Source: Heloderma charlesbogerti
Lineage: Eukaryota; Chordata; Lepidosauria; Squamata; Helodermatidae
NCBI GenBank assembly: GCA_026122225.1
Contig: JANEZZ010002362.1
Coordinates: 248,001-312,000 of the forward strand
DNA: 64,000 nt
Reading direction: 5' to 3'
The notes beneath the pieces are model-generated. The model was not told the DNA's origin. It worked only from the letters and a program-made list of their open reading frames with translations, and did no database searches. A program made the translations under genes and the position numbers. Positions 47,605 through 58,389 of the stretch are shown here, piece after piece (positions within the stretch are counted from its first letter, which is position 1; the number at the start of each line of letters is the position of its first letter).

Positions 47605-48049
47605 TAGGGATGGACAGAGCCCCCCCTTGTGTGTCCCAGACCCACGGGGCAAGCCTGCTTGCCCCGCCCACCGAGCCGTCCCTCTCTCAATGCCAAGGAC
47701 TCCGTCAAGCTCTTGTGCTTTATGTGCATAAGGGATTAACTGCTGAGTCCTCAGTGCAGCCAGCCCCCAGCGCTCTCACCCTTCCATGCCAGCTGTTATG
47801 GACACACTTGACAGCCAGGCCAGCATGAGGAGGAAGGGCCTTGGCAGCTCCAGCATTCTTGCCCTGGCCTCCTTCTGAGGAGGCCAGGGCAGGGGTGCTG
47901 GGGTGCTCCCAACTGCTTGCCAAACTCTGGGGCGCTTGGCAGCTGGGCCCATCAGCACCCCAGGGCTCGTTGAGCAGGGTCTGGGAGGCCCAGGGGTGGG
48001 AGGAGTCCCTCTGACTCCACCGCCTTTTCGGACTTCCGCCCCATTCCTA
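47605..48049 (+). mobile_element. GC-rich hAT-type palindromic element with 8-bp TSD
   Basis: Starts TAGGGATGGACAGAGC and ends GGACTTCCGCCCCATTCCTA. Flanks GGTATACG (47597-47604) and GGTATAAG (48050-48057) agree at seven of eight. The centre is a near-perfect hairpin, GCCCTGGCCTCC and GGAGGCCAGGGC, around 47879. The frames crossing it on both strands are palindrome artefacts. It sits about 300 bp after the CACNA2D3 polyadenylation signal. Confidence 0.75.
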
Positions 48050-48164
48050 GGTATAAGTAAACTGGCCGTAACAGTTTGCTTTGGCGAATGCTTAACAATG
48101 TTTAACCTTACGATGAATCTGGTTGTACAACAAAAACAGGTTCAGAAACATTTAGTATTTGGAT

Positions 48165-48317
48165 AGCCTTTTATTTGGGAGGGGATAGAAGGGAAACAGT
48201 GCACTGGATAAACATAGCCTTTTATTTGGGAGGGGATAGAAGGGAAACAGTGCACTGGATAAACATAGCCTTTTATTTGGGAGGGGATAGAAGGGAAACA
48301 GTGCACTGGATAAACAA
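48165..48317 (+). repeat. 51-bp tandem repeat, 3 identical units
   Basis: Units start AGCCTTTTATTTGGGAGGGG at 48165, 48216 and 48267. By eye, the three are identical apart from the last bases of unit 3. Because 51 is a multiple of 3, a frame on the minus strand stays open through the repeat. It is not evidence of a gene. Confidence 0.95.
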
Positions 48318-48550
48318 ACCTCAAAAAGGGCAATGCTAGTACACATTTGTGTTCACTAGCAAAAACATTTAAGGGCATCTGTGTTCACAACACATATGTA
48401 TGGTAACTTCCAAAGATGCCCTGCATCCTTTCTGGTGCAAATTGGAACCCCTCTGCTTCCCCACTCCCCATTCCCACACACACACATTCCACCCTCTCAT
48501 TTTTTAGTAACTAGTATAAAGCAAGGCTCGGTGGCAAAAGGGTCTTAAAA

Positions 48551-49115
<565 letters not shown>

Positions 49116-49157
49116 CTTAAAACACACCAGGAGGGGGCATAGTTTTCACAGAAACTT

Positions 49158-49262
49158 TAACCCACCTCACAGGGTTGTTGTGAGCAGAACACAAAGAGGA
49201 GGAGGATCATGTACGCTGCCTTGGGCTCCTTGGAGGAAAAGTGGGATATAATTGTAACAAGC
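49158..49262 (+). mobile_element. SINE tail fragment
   Basis: ACCCACCTCACAGGGTTGTT, then GTACGCTGCCTTGGGCTCCT and GTGGGATATAATTG match the 3' half of the SINE at 16503. Confidence 0.65.
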
Positions 49263-49679
49263 AAATAACATTTCATATTATATATGTTTTATTTATGTAT
49301 GAAAAGAATCATACCCCTTTCAGCCTGACTTGAAAATCAGCAGGGAAAATAGATTAGCCTTCAGGCACCAACAAGATGTCCCCATAGTTAATACAGGTTT
49401 TGACACAGAAGAAGGAAAATCATTTGGCTTCAGAATGCAGATATTGGGGTTGATCTGCCTTTCTCAATTTGATCAAATTTTGCTTATCACTTTGCAATTT
49501 TCTTTTAATTTTCAACAGCGTTTTGTGTTTGCTGTTGTTGCTGACATACCCTAAATAAAATCATTTGTAATTATGATAAATGATAGAAGCTTCCAAGAGC
49601 CCATCCATCCAATCAAACCAGAGTTCTCTAATTTAAATGAAGCACTTCAAGAGACATGCTGGAAACCATTCAGTAGAGC

Positions 49680-49799
49680 CAGGGTGGGGGAATGTGTGGT
49701 CCTACAGATGCTGAGCTGCAACTCCCATCATCCCTCACCATTGGCCATGCCAGCTGGGGCTGATAGGAGTTTCAGTCCAAAAACGTTCTCCACCCCAAG
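49680..49799 (+). mobile_element. Palindromic hAT-type MITE (CAGGGGTGGGGAA family)
   Basis: CAGGGTGGGGGAATGTGTGG at the left and AACGTTCTCCACCCCAAG at the right. Arms CAACTCCCATCATCCCTCAC and GGGGCTGATAGGAGTTTCAG are inverted. Flanks AGTAGAGC and TGTATAGC match at six of eight positions. Confidence 0.65.
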
Positions 49800-49807
49800 T
49801 GTATAGC

Positions 49808-51371
49808 TATATCCCAATATTACCATTGCTTAAATCTATCTTTAACCCATCTTTTTTCTTCTTTTTTTTTACATTTGCTCAACGCAATATGGTTAGGGGA
49901 TTATTTACATTCATTTGCAGGATTATTATATGCATACACATTTATTTCTGAGAACTGTATGGTGAAGACAAGGGTTATAATCTTGCACAAGTCAATGGGA
50001 TATAAGCAGCCTACCTGTGTGTGTGTAGGATAATCGCTGGGATCCCTTAAGATATCCATTGCGCTGCAGACAGTGGTATGAAGCTTTCAGAACAGTAGGA
50101 GGAGAACAGGAAAGGAGGTCAAAACTAACTTGCCCATGAGAATGATCGTTCTATAGTTGCTTCTACATTCACTGCCCCACAGAATTCCAGACTCACATTT
50201 GCTACTTAAATACAGGTCTAGGATGCTGGTGATAGTAAAAGCAGACTGGGTTGAGGTAGAGTTCCAGGCCAAAAGTGGCTGGTTAAGCAACCCGGTCCTT
50301 TCTCCACTGTGCAAGAGCCACCTCTCAAGGCACCTTTGCAATGGATGAACTGTTGGGCGAAGATTACATGGGGCTTTAGCTTAATGTGGAGTTTGGCCTA
50401 CAGAGAGATAACTGTCAGTGTGAGTTACCCCGATTAATATTAAAATATCAGGGAATATATGGACCAAGACTGTGACCCCAGCAGATCCAGTGTACTTGCG
50501 ATGAGGGTTAAAATGTCTGGTGTTCGCTGCACTGCAGTGATAAGAAAAGCAAACGGGAAATGTCCACTTGAAGAGATTTTGGCCTCAGAAGACACAAACA
50601 AACTTGAACCCTAAGAAAACCCTGGCTTGCTCATTGGGACTAGGTACTATTAATGAACTAATTAAAGTGAAATTTGGTGCACATTCCCAACCAGATGTGG
50701 CTTTCATAAATTGAGATGGAAGCAGGAAATACTTCCCAGCAAGTGGCTGTGAACACTTTTATACATATGAATGGTTAGCGGATACTCTGAGTGACTAGAT
50801 TATTGCAAAGAAAGGACATTGTAAAGAAATGAGATAAAGGCAGCAGTTAATTTCCTGCAAGGCTATGATAAAAAAAATCTAATAACGCATGGTTCATGTT
50901 GGAATATAGGAGACTAGTTTCAAGGAATTAGTAACAGAAATTTACGTACCTAGCTAAATGCAATATTACTGAAGGGGGGAAATGAGACTGCTCAATTTTC
51001 CCATAATGAAGCAGTTACAGCTTTGGAATGTACAGATCTCTTGTCCTAAACACTTCTTGTTTAGCTATCAGAAGAGAGAGATAAAAGCAATGCAAAAGGA
51101 TAATCTGCCTACAGATTGCATTTCCTTTCTAGAACATTTTCAGAAAAAAGATGAACAAGCTACTGCTGCGGTGGGGGGAGGTACACTAGTCAGGGAGTAT
51201 CCTGTTTTAGGGCAAAGGCTTGTCTTCATTCCCTTCCAGCCCTTTTGATTAAATGTTTCTATATCACTGATTTCAACCAAAGTTACTTCAGACCCAGAGT
51301 AAGCAGAGTTCTAACTTCAGTCGCAATTCAGCAATGTGCAGGCGCCACTTACCTGAGAACTGAATGACTGC
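49808..51371 (+). other. Intergenic stretch, nothing recognised
   Basis: About 1.5 kb of AT-rich sequence without a convincing frame, RNA gene or repeat that I can name. Confidence 0.4.
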
Positions 51372-52345
51372 TAGGGTTGGTGGAGAATTTCTCCCCGAAA
51401 CTTCGGGGGGCCGAGCGCCAACGTGTTCTGCCCCCCGAACAAGTTTCGGGGAGAAATCCTCCGAACCCCCCCGCCCCCCGCACCCCCCACCGGGACGGGA
51501 CTTACCTTCGCCGAATGTCCCTCCCGGCGGCGGGTCCGGCCGGCGGTTCAGCGGGTGTTCGAGTGGGGCGGGAGCGGCAGCCGGTCTTTCGACCGGCTGC
51601 CACCGCTGCCATTGCAATAAAAGAAAAAAAAAAAACACCCCCTGATAGGCTACGTGACGATTAACGTAGCCTATCATGGCTAGATCTGCAAAGTCAGCCG
51701 TGATAGGCTACGTCAATCGTCACATAGCCTATCACGGGTGACTTAAAAAAAAAAAATGTGTACGGATAATGGCGGCCCCCATAGGGAGCCGCCATTCGCG
51801 TTCCTTATTTGGTCGCTGTAGTCTCCATAAAGATTTACGTAGACTACAGCGAAAATAAGGGCAACGCTATTTGCGTTGCCCTTATTTTTGCCGTAGTCTA
51901 CGTAAACATTTACGTAGACTACAGCGACTAAATAAGGAACGCGAATGGCAGCTCCCTATGGGGGCCGCCATTAGCGTACGTGCTTTTTTTTTTTTTTTTT
52001 TAAAGTCACCCGTGATAGGCTATGTGACGATTGACGTAGCCTATCACGGCTGACTTTGCAGATCTAGCCGTGATAGGCTACGTTAATCGTCACGTAGCCT
52101 ATCAGGGGGCGTTTTTTGTTTTTTTTTTTAACTTTCGCGTTCGCGGCCGGGCGAAGCAGGAAGCCTCCTCCCCGGCATGAATTTCGGCTGGGGTGAGGCG
52201 GGAAGCCTCCCCCCCAGCCTGAATTTCGGCCGGGGCGAGGCGGGAAGCCTCCCCCCCCCGGCCTGAACTTCGCGGGGGGAGCAGCGAAGCGCCTCCTCCC
52301 CACCGCGAACGTCCTTCGAGGACAGGTAAGGGACTTTGGTCCACC
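51372..52345 (+). mobile_element. Hairpin-chain fold-back element, copy B (hierarchical palindrome)
   Basis: Starts TAGGGTTGGTGGAGAATTTC; the right end is near GGACTTTGGTCCACC and degenerate, with no target duplication seen. From 51641 to 52105 the DNA is a large palindrome centred at about 51870 (GGGCAACGC and GCGTTGCCC). Each arm carries smaller hairpins: GATAGGCTACGT-type pairs, GGCGGCCCCCATAGGGAGCC-type pairs and TAGTCTACGTAAAC-type pairs. A-runs and T-runs sit at mirror positions. No coding potential; the long frames here are due to GC-rich arms. Confidence 0.8.
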
Positions 52346-52825
52346 GTGAAATAATGTAGTGGTACAGTTAGCTCCTTTTAGACTCTGGGCTTAATATTGT
52401 TATGGAGGCGTCTATTTTATGTTACTGTATGTTCAGCACCTCGGATAGCTTCTTTAGAGTTCTGACTGAAACCCAGAGCGAATTCACAGCCCCACTTACA
52501 TCAGAACCGCCAGGCTCCCCTGTTTCTAACTGGCATCTTTCTAGGGATTTAACTCGTTCACAGTAGGAGTTTCCAAGGACTGATGCTGGTGTTCGATTTT
52601 ACTCTCCATATTTTTAAAATCCTTTGAGAATTGTGGCCAGAAAAAAGGACTGGAGGCATGGGAGGAGTCTGAATCGTAATGCCTTCTCTGCTAACTTCTG
52701 CTCATTCTTACCAACAGTCAGTGCCCAAAATGTACTGGCAACACTGCTGGAGCCAAAAAAATGAAAGGGCTTGCGATCCAGAGATGCCCAAAGAAGTAAA
52801 AAGAGGAGAACACATAGGGCCTGTT

Positions 52826-53083
52826 CTCACATCATACCAAGCCACTGTGGGCTGATTTACCCACGGGGCTTGTCATTGCATGACGACTGATGTTTTTAGA
52901 TGGGCTGTTTTAGGGTTGCAGGTGGTTTGTGAACCTTATCAATACCCACCCACCCCGGCCAGGTTCACACGACACAAGCCGTGGCACCCCCCTCCTGCCC
53001 CCTGCCTTGCATTTTAAAAATGTTGGCCAGCACTCAACAACAAGCCCTGTGGGTAAATTTACCCACAGTGGCGTGGCGTGACA
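52826..53083 (+). mobile_element. Fold-back DNA element with about 45-bp inverted ends
   Basis: The left arm CCACTGTGGGCTGATTTACC, CACGGGGCTTGTC and the right arm ACAAGCCCTGTGGGTAAATT, TACCCACAGTGG are inverted. Each arm itself contains a short palindrome (GTGGGTAAATTTACCCAC in the right one). No transposase. Confidence 0.7.
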
Positions 53084-53644
53084 TGAAGCGGCTGCTGCAG
53101 CCAATTAGGCATCCATGGAAGACTTAAGACATAAAGAGGTGTTGAATCTCAGGCTTTGAATGGGCCAATCCAGCCCTCCAGGGTTCCCCAGATGGCCACA
53201 CACACACCCATCCCCTGGTGCCACCCCTTACATCTGACTGCCAATCATTTGGTGGCTTCCCAGCTTTTGCACAGCCTCCCCCCTCCCCATTTCTAAGGCT
53301 TAGTTACTGGCAGTAAGCCCTTTAAGCTACGATATGCTGGCATTTTCGCATATGCTGGCATTTTCCCCACCCACCACTGGAATGCAACCCCAAGAGCTTC
53401 TCAGACATTGAATTCAGCCCTTGGGCTGAAAGGGGTCCAACACTTAAAGAGTATTTAGCACAGGATGTCCTAAACTGGGTTGCAAACCACCCTGGTCTAG
53501 TAGAGTGCCAAGAGCAAACTGCCCATCTGCTGCAAGATACGAAGGAATTAAATAACGAAAGGCGTCTGTGGGTACATTTTTCTCACTGTGATTCAAATGG
53601 TGTAATTCCCTGTTCTGCCCTCACCTACTTCCTGTCAGACACTC

Positions 53645-53930
53645 TGACCAGGTTCACATGATTCCTGTGGCTCATCATAGCTCATTTAAGCCACGATAAG
53701 CCACAGCACCCACAGGTACCATCCTGACTAGTCAAGCTGCAACTGCAGCTTGTCGTGTTGTCCAAACCCACACACTGTGGGTTCTGCAAGGGTTAAATAA
53801 TGCACTCAGGAGACCCATGCTCCCCTGGGTTTGGACAACCCAACAAGCTGTGTCTGTGGCTTGAATATTCAAAATGGTCACCGGCACAGGCCACAACCTA
53901 TTTGATCGTGCAAACCAACCCTCTGCCTTT
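53645..53930 (+). repeat. Fold-back repeat, diverged
   Basis: CTGTGGCTCATCATAGCTCA, AGCCACGATAAGCCACAGC at the left and ACAAGCTGTGTCTGTGGCTT, GAATATTCAAAATGG at the right. The inner part has TTGTCCAAACCCA facing GGGTTTGGACAACC. It resembles the 52826 element in design. Confidence 0.5.
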
Positions 53931-54550
53931 TCTTTGCACTGGGTATGACTGGATCATTCATTCTTACCCCATGTAAAGACGTAGCAGAAATTGCCATCCT
54001 CAGAGGACACATGGGTCTCTACATGAGTTGCTGTTTGCCTTCAAGTCAGGAGCCATACCCCAATCAGGGGTTCATGCAGAAACACAAGGGGTTAGGTGGG
54101 GTGGGCTTATATACTAATTACAGCAAACATTCTCTGAGTGCCTATCCTTATGTAGCCAAAACAGCACCATCCGTACAGAAGAGGAACATATTAGCAGGCT
54201 TGGGAGGACCCTAAGGTTTGCAGAAGTATAAATAAATATTTAGGGGAACCCATTAAGGGCGGGGGAACCTAACAGCCCAATGCGGACTGTGGATGCTCAG
54301 TGGGCACAAAACGTAGACTGACTGCTGGGGAAGGAAAAAAGAAAATTGGGGATGGGAGAGTGGAATGTAATGGAGTATTCTGGCATGGAGTGTCCTGGGA
54401 AAGGGCATGGCTGAAATATTTTGTTGCAGTTCCATCTTGTACACACCCTAAAGTTTTTCTTTAAAGGGGTATAAGAGTGAAATGTGCCTCCGATTTGAAT
54501 TCAAAAAAAGTGTGCATTTGCTATCAGGCATCTAAGAAACGGTGAGTTGA

Positions 54551-54959
54551 CATGGCTGACTCTGATGCTGCCAGAAGGATGAGGGCTTTCATGATCCAAA
54601 TGTAAAAGAGCAAGTTGTCACAGATGGTGGATGCAGTGGATGCAGAGTATGCTGAAGCTCTCCAGAAAATGTTCAGAATCTCAGCCATTTTTAATGGTCC
54701 CCCCTTGTTCAAAGGGGGGAAAACTCAAGAAGAAACCCAAGGGCATCAAGGAAAACATTTCTATACTGGCTCACTCCTTTCTATGCTACTTGTAAGCAAG
54801 GCTTTCCTCCATAGGAGAGCATTCAAAAACAAGCTCCCTCCCACCTGTACCCTGAAGTGGTACAGTCCATTCTTCCAACTCAGGTCTCTACCCCTTGACT
54901 GTGGTGCATGGGTAAAGCATGATGGCTCAGACAGCCACTATGGTAGGAGAGATTGGTGA
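54551..54959 (+). pseudogene. Coding-like relic, function unknown
   Basis: From 54551 a frame starts MADSDAARRMRAF, breaks at a stop (54605), and continues as SKLSQMVDAVDAEYAEALQK, MFRISAIFNGPPLF. Composition in this frame looks protein-like (acidic helix-like segment), unlike the shadow frames around it. I do not recognise the family; a dead DNA-transposon or processed gene fragment is possible. Low confidence. Confidence 0.25.
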
Positions 54960-55210
54960 ATTCTATATACAGAACAACACTACCATTGACAACAACTCCA
55001 CACAATATTGGTGACAGCAGGCTTGGACAATTCTGGAAGAAGGTGGATGTTCAGAGTGGGGGGGGGAGCAGTTTGGAGAATCAGGTGAGCCTTTTCCTTC
55101 TCTTACACCCACATGCTGTCCTCCCTCAGGCCCAAGGCATGGGCCAAGGCCAAGCAGGAACTGTCAATTTTCCATGGGAAAATTTCCGTGGGAGCCCATC
55201 ATACACGAAG

Positions 55211-55300
55211 GCTGCAGTTCTATATTCACATGGGAGTAAGCTCCATTGAAAACAGTGAGATGTACTTCTGAGTAGACATGAGGAGGGTTGCGCTCTCAGC
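55211..55300 (-). repeat. GTAAG-family palindromic repeat
   Basis: TGCAGTTCTATATTCACATG, GGAGTAAGCTCCATTGAAAA, then TACTTCTGAGTAGACATGAG and GGGTTGCGCTCTC. Confidence 0.65.
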
Positions 55301-56570
55301 ATCCAGATTGCAGTCTACATGTTTCGCAATATCAGTCCTTGGCTTGTGCCCACGTGCAGTCATGTTAACATCGTCTTATGTGGCTGTCCTCTATAGCAGA
55401 CGTGTTGAACCTTGAGGGCCAAATTCAGTGTTGGAGAAGCTCTTGGGGGCTGCATTTCAGTGGTGGGCGGGGCCAAAAGCAAAAGGGGCAGAACAAAAAG
55501 GGTGTGGTCAAAATGCCAACGTACTTTAGCTTAAAGCTCCTACTGCTTTAAGGCATATTGACCTTTTACCATTGTGGGGGGGGGGTGAGCAAAAGCCTGT
55601 AAACCACCAAACGATTGGCAGTCAGTAGAAATGAGGTGGCACCAGGGGAAGGGAGCATGGCTATCTGGGGAACCCCAGAAGGCTGGATTGGAACTCTAGT
55701 GTGGAATTGTGGTAGGTGAATTGCATGCTGGGAGTCGTAGTAGAGGCATGGAAAGGAGCAGGGAGGAAGATGAAGTGAACAGGAGGAGTCAGGAGGATTG
55801 GAGAGGGATACTTTTTGCTTTAGTTTCAGTTTTGAGAAAAGGCCTAGTGAAGGCCCAGAATAAAGAAGCAATTAAGTAGCTGTCTCTGGTGTCTTGGGCT
55901 TCTTGCAATACAACACCTAGGCAGGCTAGATTTGGCCCGCAGGCCTGAAGTTCGATATCCATGCTCCGTAGCGAAGGGGAAGTTATGCAGCTTCAGGGGC
56001 ATGTTCGCAAAATAAAGGAGACAGCCAAGAAGTCAGGGAGGCTTTCTTAACCCCAGCTGCATGTTCTTTTAATCTTGTCACCTGATGAGCCACAGAGACT
56101 CATGGCCAGCTCAGTCACCCCCAAATCAAGTGAGCTGATTCTGTGGGAACAGTTTGCTTACTGCAAAGAGGCCTTTGAGAAGCCCCTAAGCCCTGGAGCT
56201 CGCAGCTGGGCCATCTCCTCATTGTTCCAGGCCGTGTCACTGAGAACTGTCAATCAACTGCCTTTCACTGCCAATGTGAGTTCTGCCAATGTTCTGCGTC
56301 CAGGACAGGTGGTTGCCTGGGGCAGATTGATTCAAAGAAAGCACTAACTGTTTCATTGTGTAAGCAAATATAAAGGATGTACATTTCCCCCCACTTCAGA
56401 ACTGAAACCCTGCAGGGCACTCGCATTTTTACCCTCTCTTGGTTTGGAGATCAAGGTGGAAGGGCTGAATAAGAAAGCTTAGATGGAACTATATTTGCAG
56501 TTATTTTGCTTACAGCCCTCTTTAAGAAACTCCTTATAAATTTATTCAGAATTATTAGTTATACGACTTG

Positions 56571-56650
56571 ATTCTGTGCATTTTTACACAGTAGTAAGTA
56601 CCACTGAGTTCATATGGGATATACTCACAAGTAAGTGTGGATCGACTGCA
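56571..56650 (+). repeat. GTAAG-family palindromic repeat
   Basis: GTAGTAAGTACCACTGAGTT, then ATACTCACAAGTAAGTGTGG and ATCGACTGCAGCTC; diverged. Confidence 0.55.
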
Positions 56651-57307
56651 GCTCATTCGGGTGCAATCCTGTTCATGTTTAGACACAAAAGAAGTCCTGC
56701 AACTCCCAGCATTCCCCAGCTCAGAGTTATAGGGCTTTTTTCTGTCTAAACATGTGTAGGACTGTGCTCTTAGTCTCTAACATGGCACAAAGTTCTTTGT
56801 TCTTTCTGCTTCAGTACCAAGTGTGGCTGTTATTCCCTCACACCCACCTAAGTCTTCTGATTGTTTTCATATGAATCCATCAAGTCTATTTGTGCAGTGT
56901 TTAACCACAGCACATGTGTATTTTTGTGCATTGATAAAACACCACTAAAAAGTCATTTTGGTCTGATTAAAACCTACAGCCGCACTGAGATACTTTTTTG
57001 TGCACAGTGTTTGACTAATGCATAAAAGTGCACGTCCATGTTAGTAAAACACCACATTAAAAGAGCCTTGATGCAACCGTCACACAAAGATGGCTTTTTT
57101 TTGTATGTTTTAGCAATGTACATGTCCACTTTGATAACAGAGGGGTGGAGAAGATGCAAATGAACTGAAGGAACTGAAAGTGAAGGCAAACTGGGCAAGG
57201 TCCAATTCCAGAACTAATTTGAGAACTTCTCCTTGTTAAGCTGGATTTCAGGAGGAGTAGAATGCAGGCCAGAGCACTCATGGGCTAAATCTACACAGAG
57301 CAGTTAT

Positions 57308-57951
57308 TAGGGATGTCAGAGAATTCAGCCACAGATTTCCCCCCGAAATCCATGGCGGAACGGCCTGCCACCCCCCCCCAGCCCCCCGCGGATCCCCCCT
57401 GGGACAAGACTTACCTGGGGCGGATATTCCGGACGGTGGCGGCTCCAGCGGCAGTGGCTGGTCTTCTGACCGGCCGCCATCGCCATTTGCAGTTTGGTCT
57501 TTTTTTTTTACATAGATGTGATAGGGTACGTAAAGACTTACGTAGCCTATCACGTCTGGGTTTAAAAAAAAAATGCGTACGCAAATGGCGGCGGCTACGG
57601 CAGCTGCCATAGCTGCCGCCATTTGCGTACGTGTTTTTTTTTTTTTTTACCCAGACGTGATAGGCTACATAAGTCTTTACGTAGCCTATCACGGTTGAAT
57701 ACAGGGATGCAAATGGCAGCAGCTATGGCAGCCGCCATTTGTGTCCCTGCTACCCAGCGGCTGGATGTCCGGCTGCTGGCAGAGCCAGCCGGCAGCTCCG
57801 CGGAATCCCCGCGGAGCGGAGCCGGCCGGGCAGGACTCTGGGGGGGGGGAGCACCTCCCCTCCCATCGAGGATTCTGGGGGGAGGGACAGAGTGCCTCCC
57901 CCCCGCATGAAGCAGATCCGTGAAATGGTAAGTAACCTTCGTACGTCCCTA
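57308..57951 (+). mobile_element. Hairpin-chain fold-back element, copy C, perfect 8-bp TSD
   Basis: Starts TAGGGATGTCAGAGAATTCA and ends ACCTTCGTACGTCCCTA. GCAGTTAT is found exactly on both sides (57300-57307 and 57952-57959). Inside are two GATAGGCTACATAAG/GATAGGGTACGTAAAG-type hairpins near 57518-57556 and 57655-57693. Between and after them are hairpins of the GCAAATGGCGGCGGCTACGG type. GACTTACCTGG near the left end and ATGGTAAGTAAC near the right end are mirror images. Confidence 0.85.
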
Positions 57952-58389
57952 GCAGTTATTTATTTATTTTATTTATTTACAATATTTATATACCTCTCCT
58001 CATCAGAAGATTTTGGAGCGGTGAACAACATAAGAATAAAACAATGGTTAAAAGAGTTTAAAAAGTTAAAACATTTTTAAAAAGACAAATCCCAACAAAG
58101 TGGAATTCAACAACCCACGGCTGGTCATGCAAGGAAGGCCTCTTGAAAGAACAACGTCTTCAGCAGGTGCCAGAAGGAACACAATGTTGGCGCCTGCCTG
58201 ACCTCTAAAGGCAGGGGATTCCATAGGAAGGGGGCCACCACACTGAAGGCTCTTCTCCTGGTGGACTCCAACCGGGCCATAGGTCCATGTGGAACCACCA
58301 GGAACATGCCCTCTGATGACCTCAGTGACAGGGCAGGTTGGTAGGGAAGGAGGCGCTCTCTCAGGTATCCTGGTCCCAAGTTGTTTAGG

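Larger units (their letters stand above)
52346..57307 (+). other. Intergenic stretch with fold-back repeats
   Basis: Holds a fold-back at 52826-53083, a related one at 53645-53930, a coding-like relic at 54551-54959 and GTAAG-family repeats at 55211-55300 and 56571-56650. Nothing recognised in the remainder. Confidence 0.5.

Noticed and set aside
48142..48378. A repeat protein on the minus strand (three copies of a 17-residue unit)
   Set aside because: The frame exists only because the tandem unit is 51 bp; no splice sites, promoter or family resemblance.
51288..51677. Long overlapping frames on both strands in GC-rich arms (also 22294-22826, 57278-57910, 59252-59574, 61303-61659, 63069-63439)
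   Set aside because: They follow from low stop-codon density in GC-rich palindromic arms, occur in several frames at once and have low-complexity proline/arginine/glycine composition.
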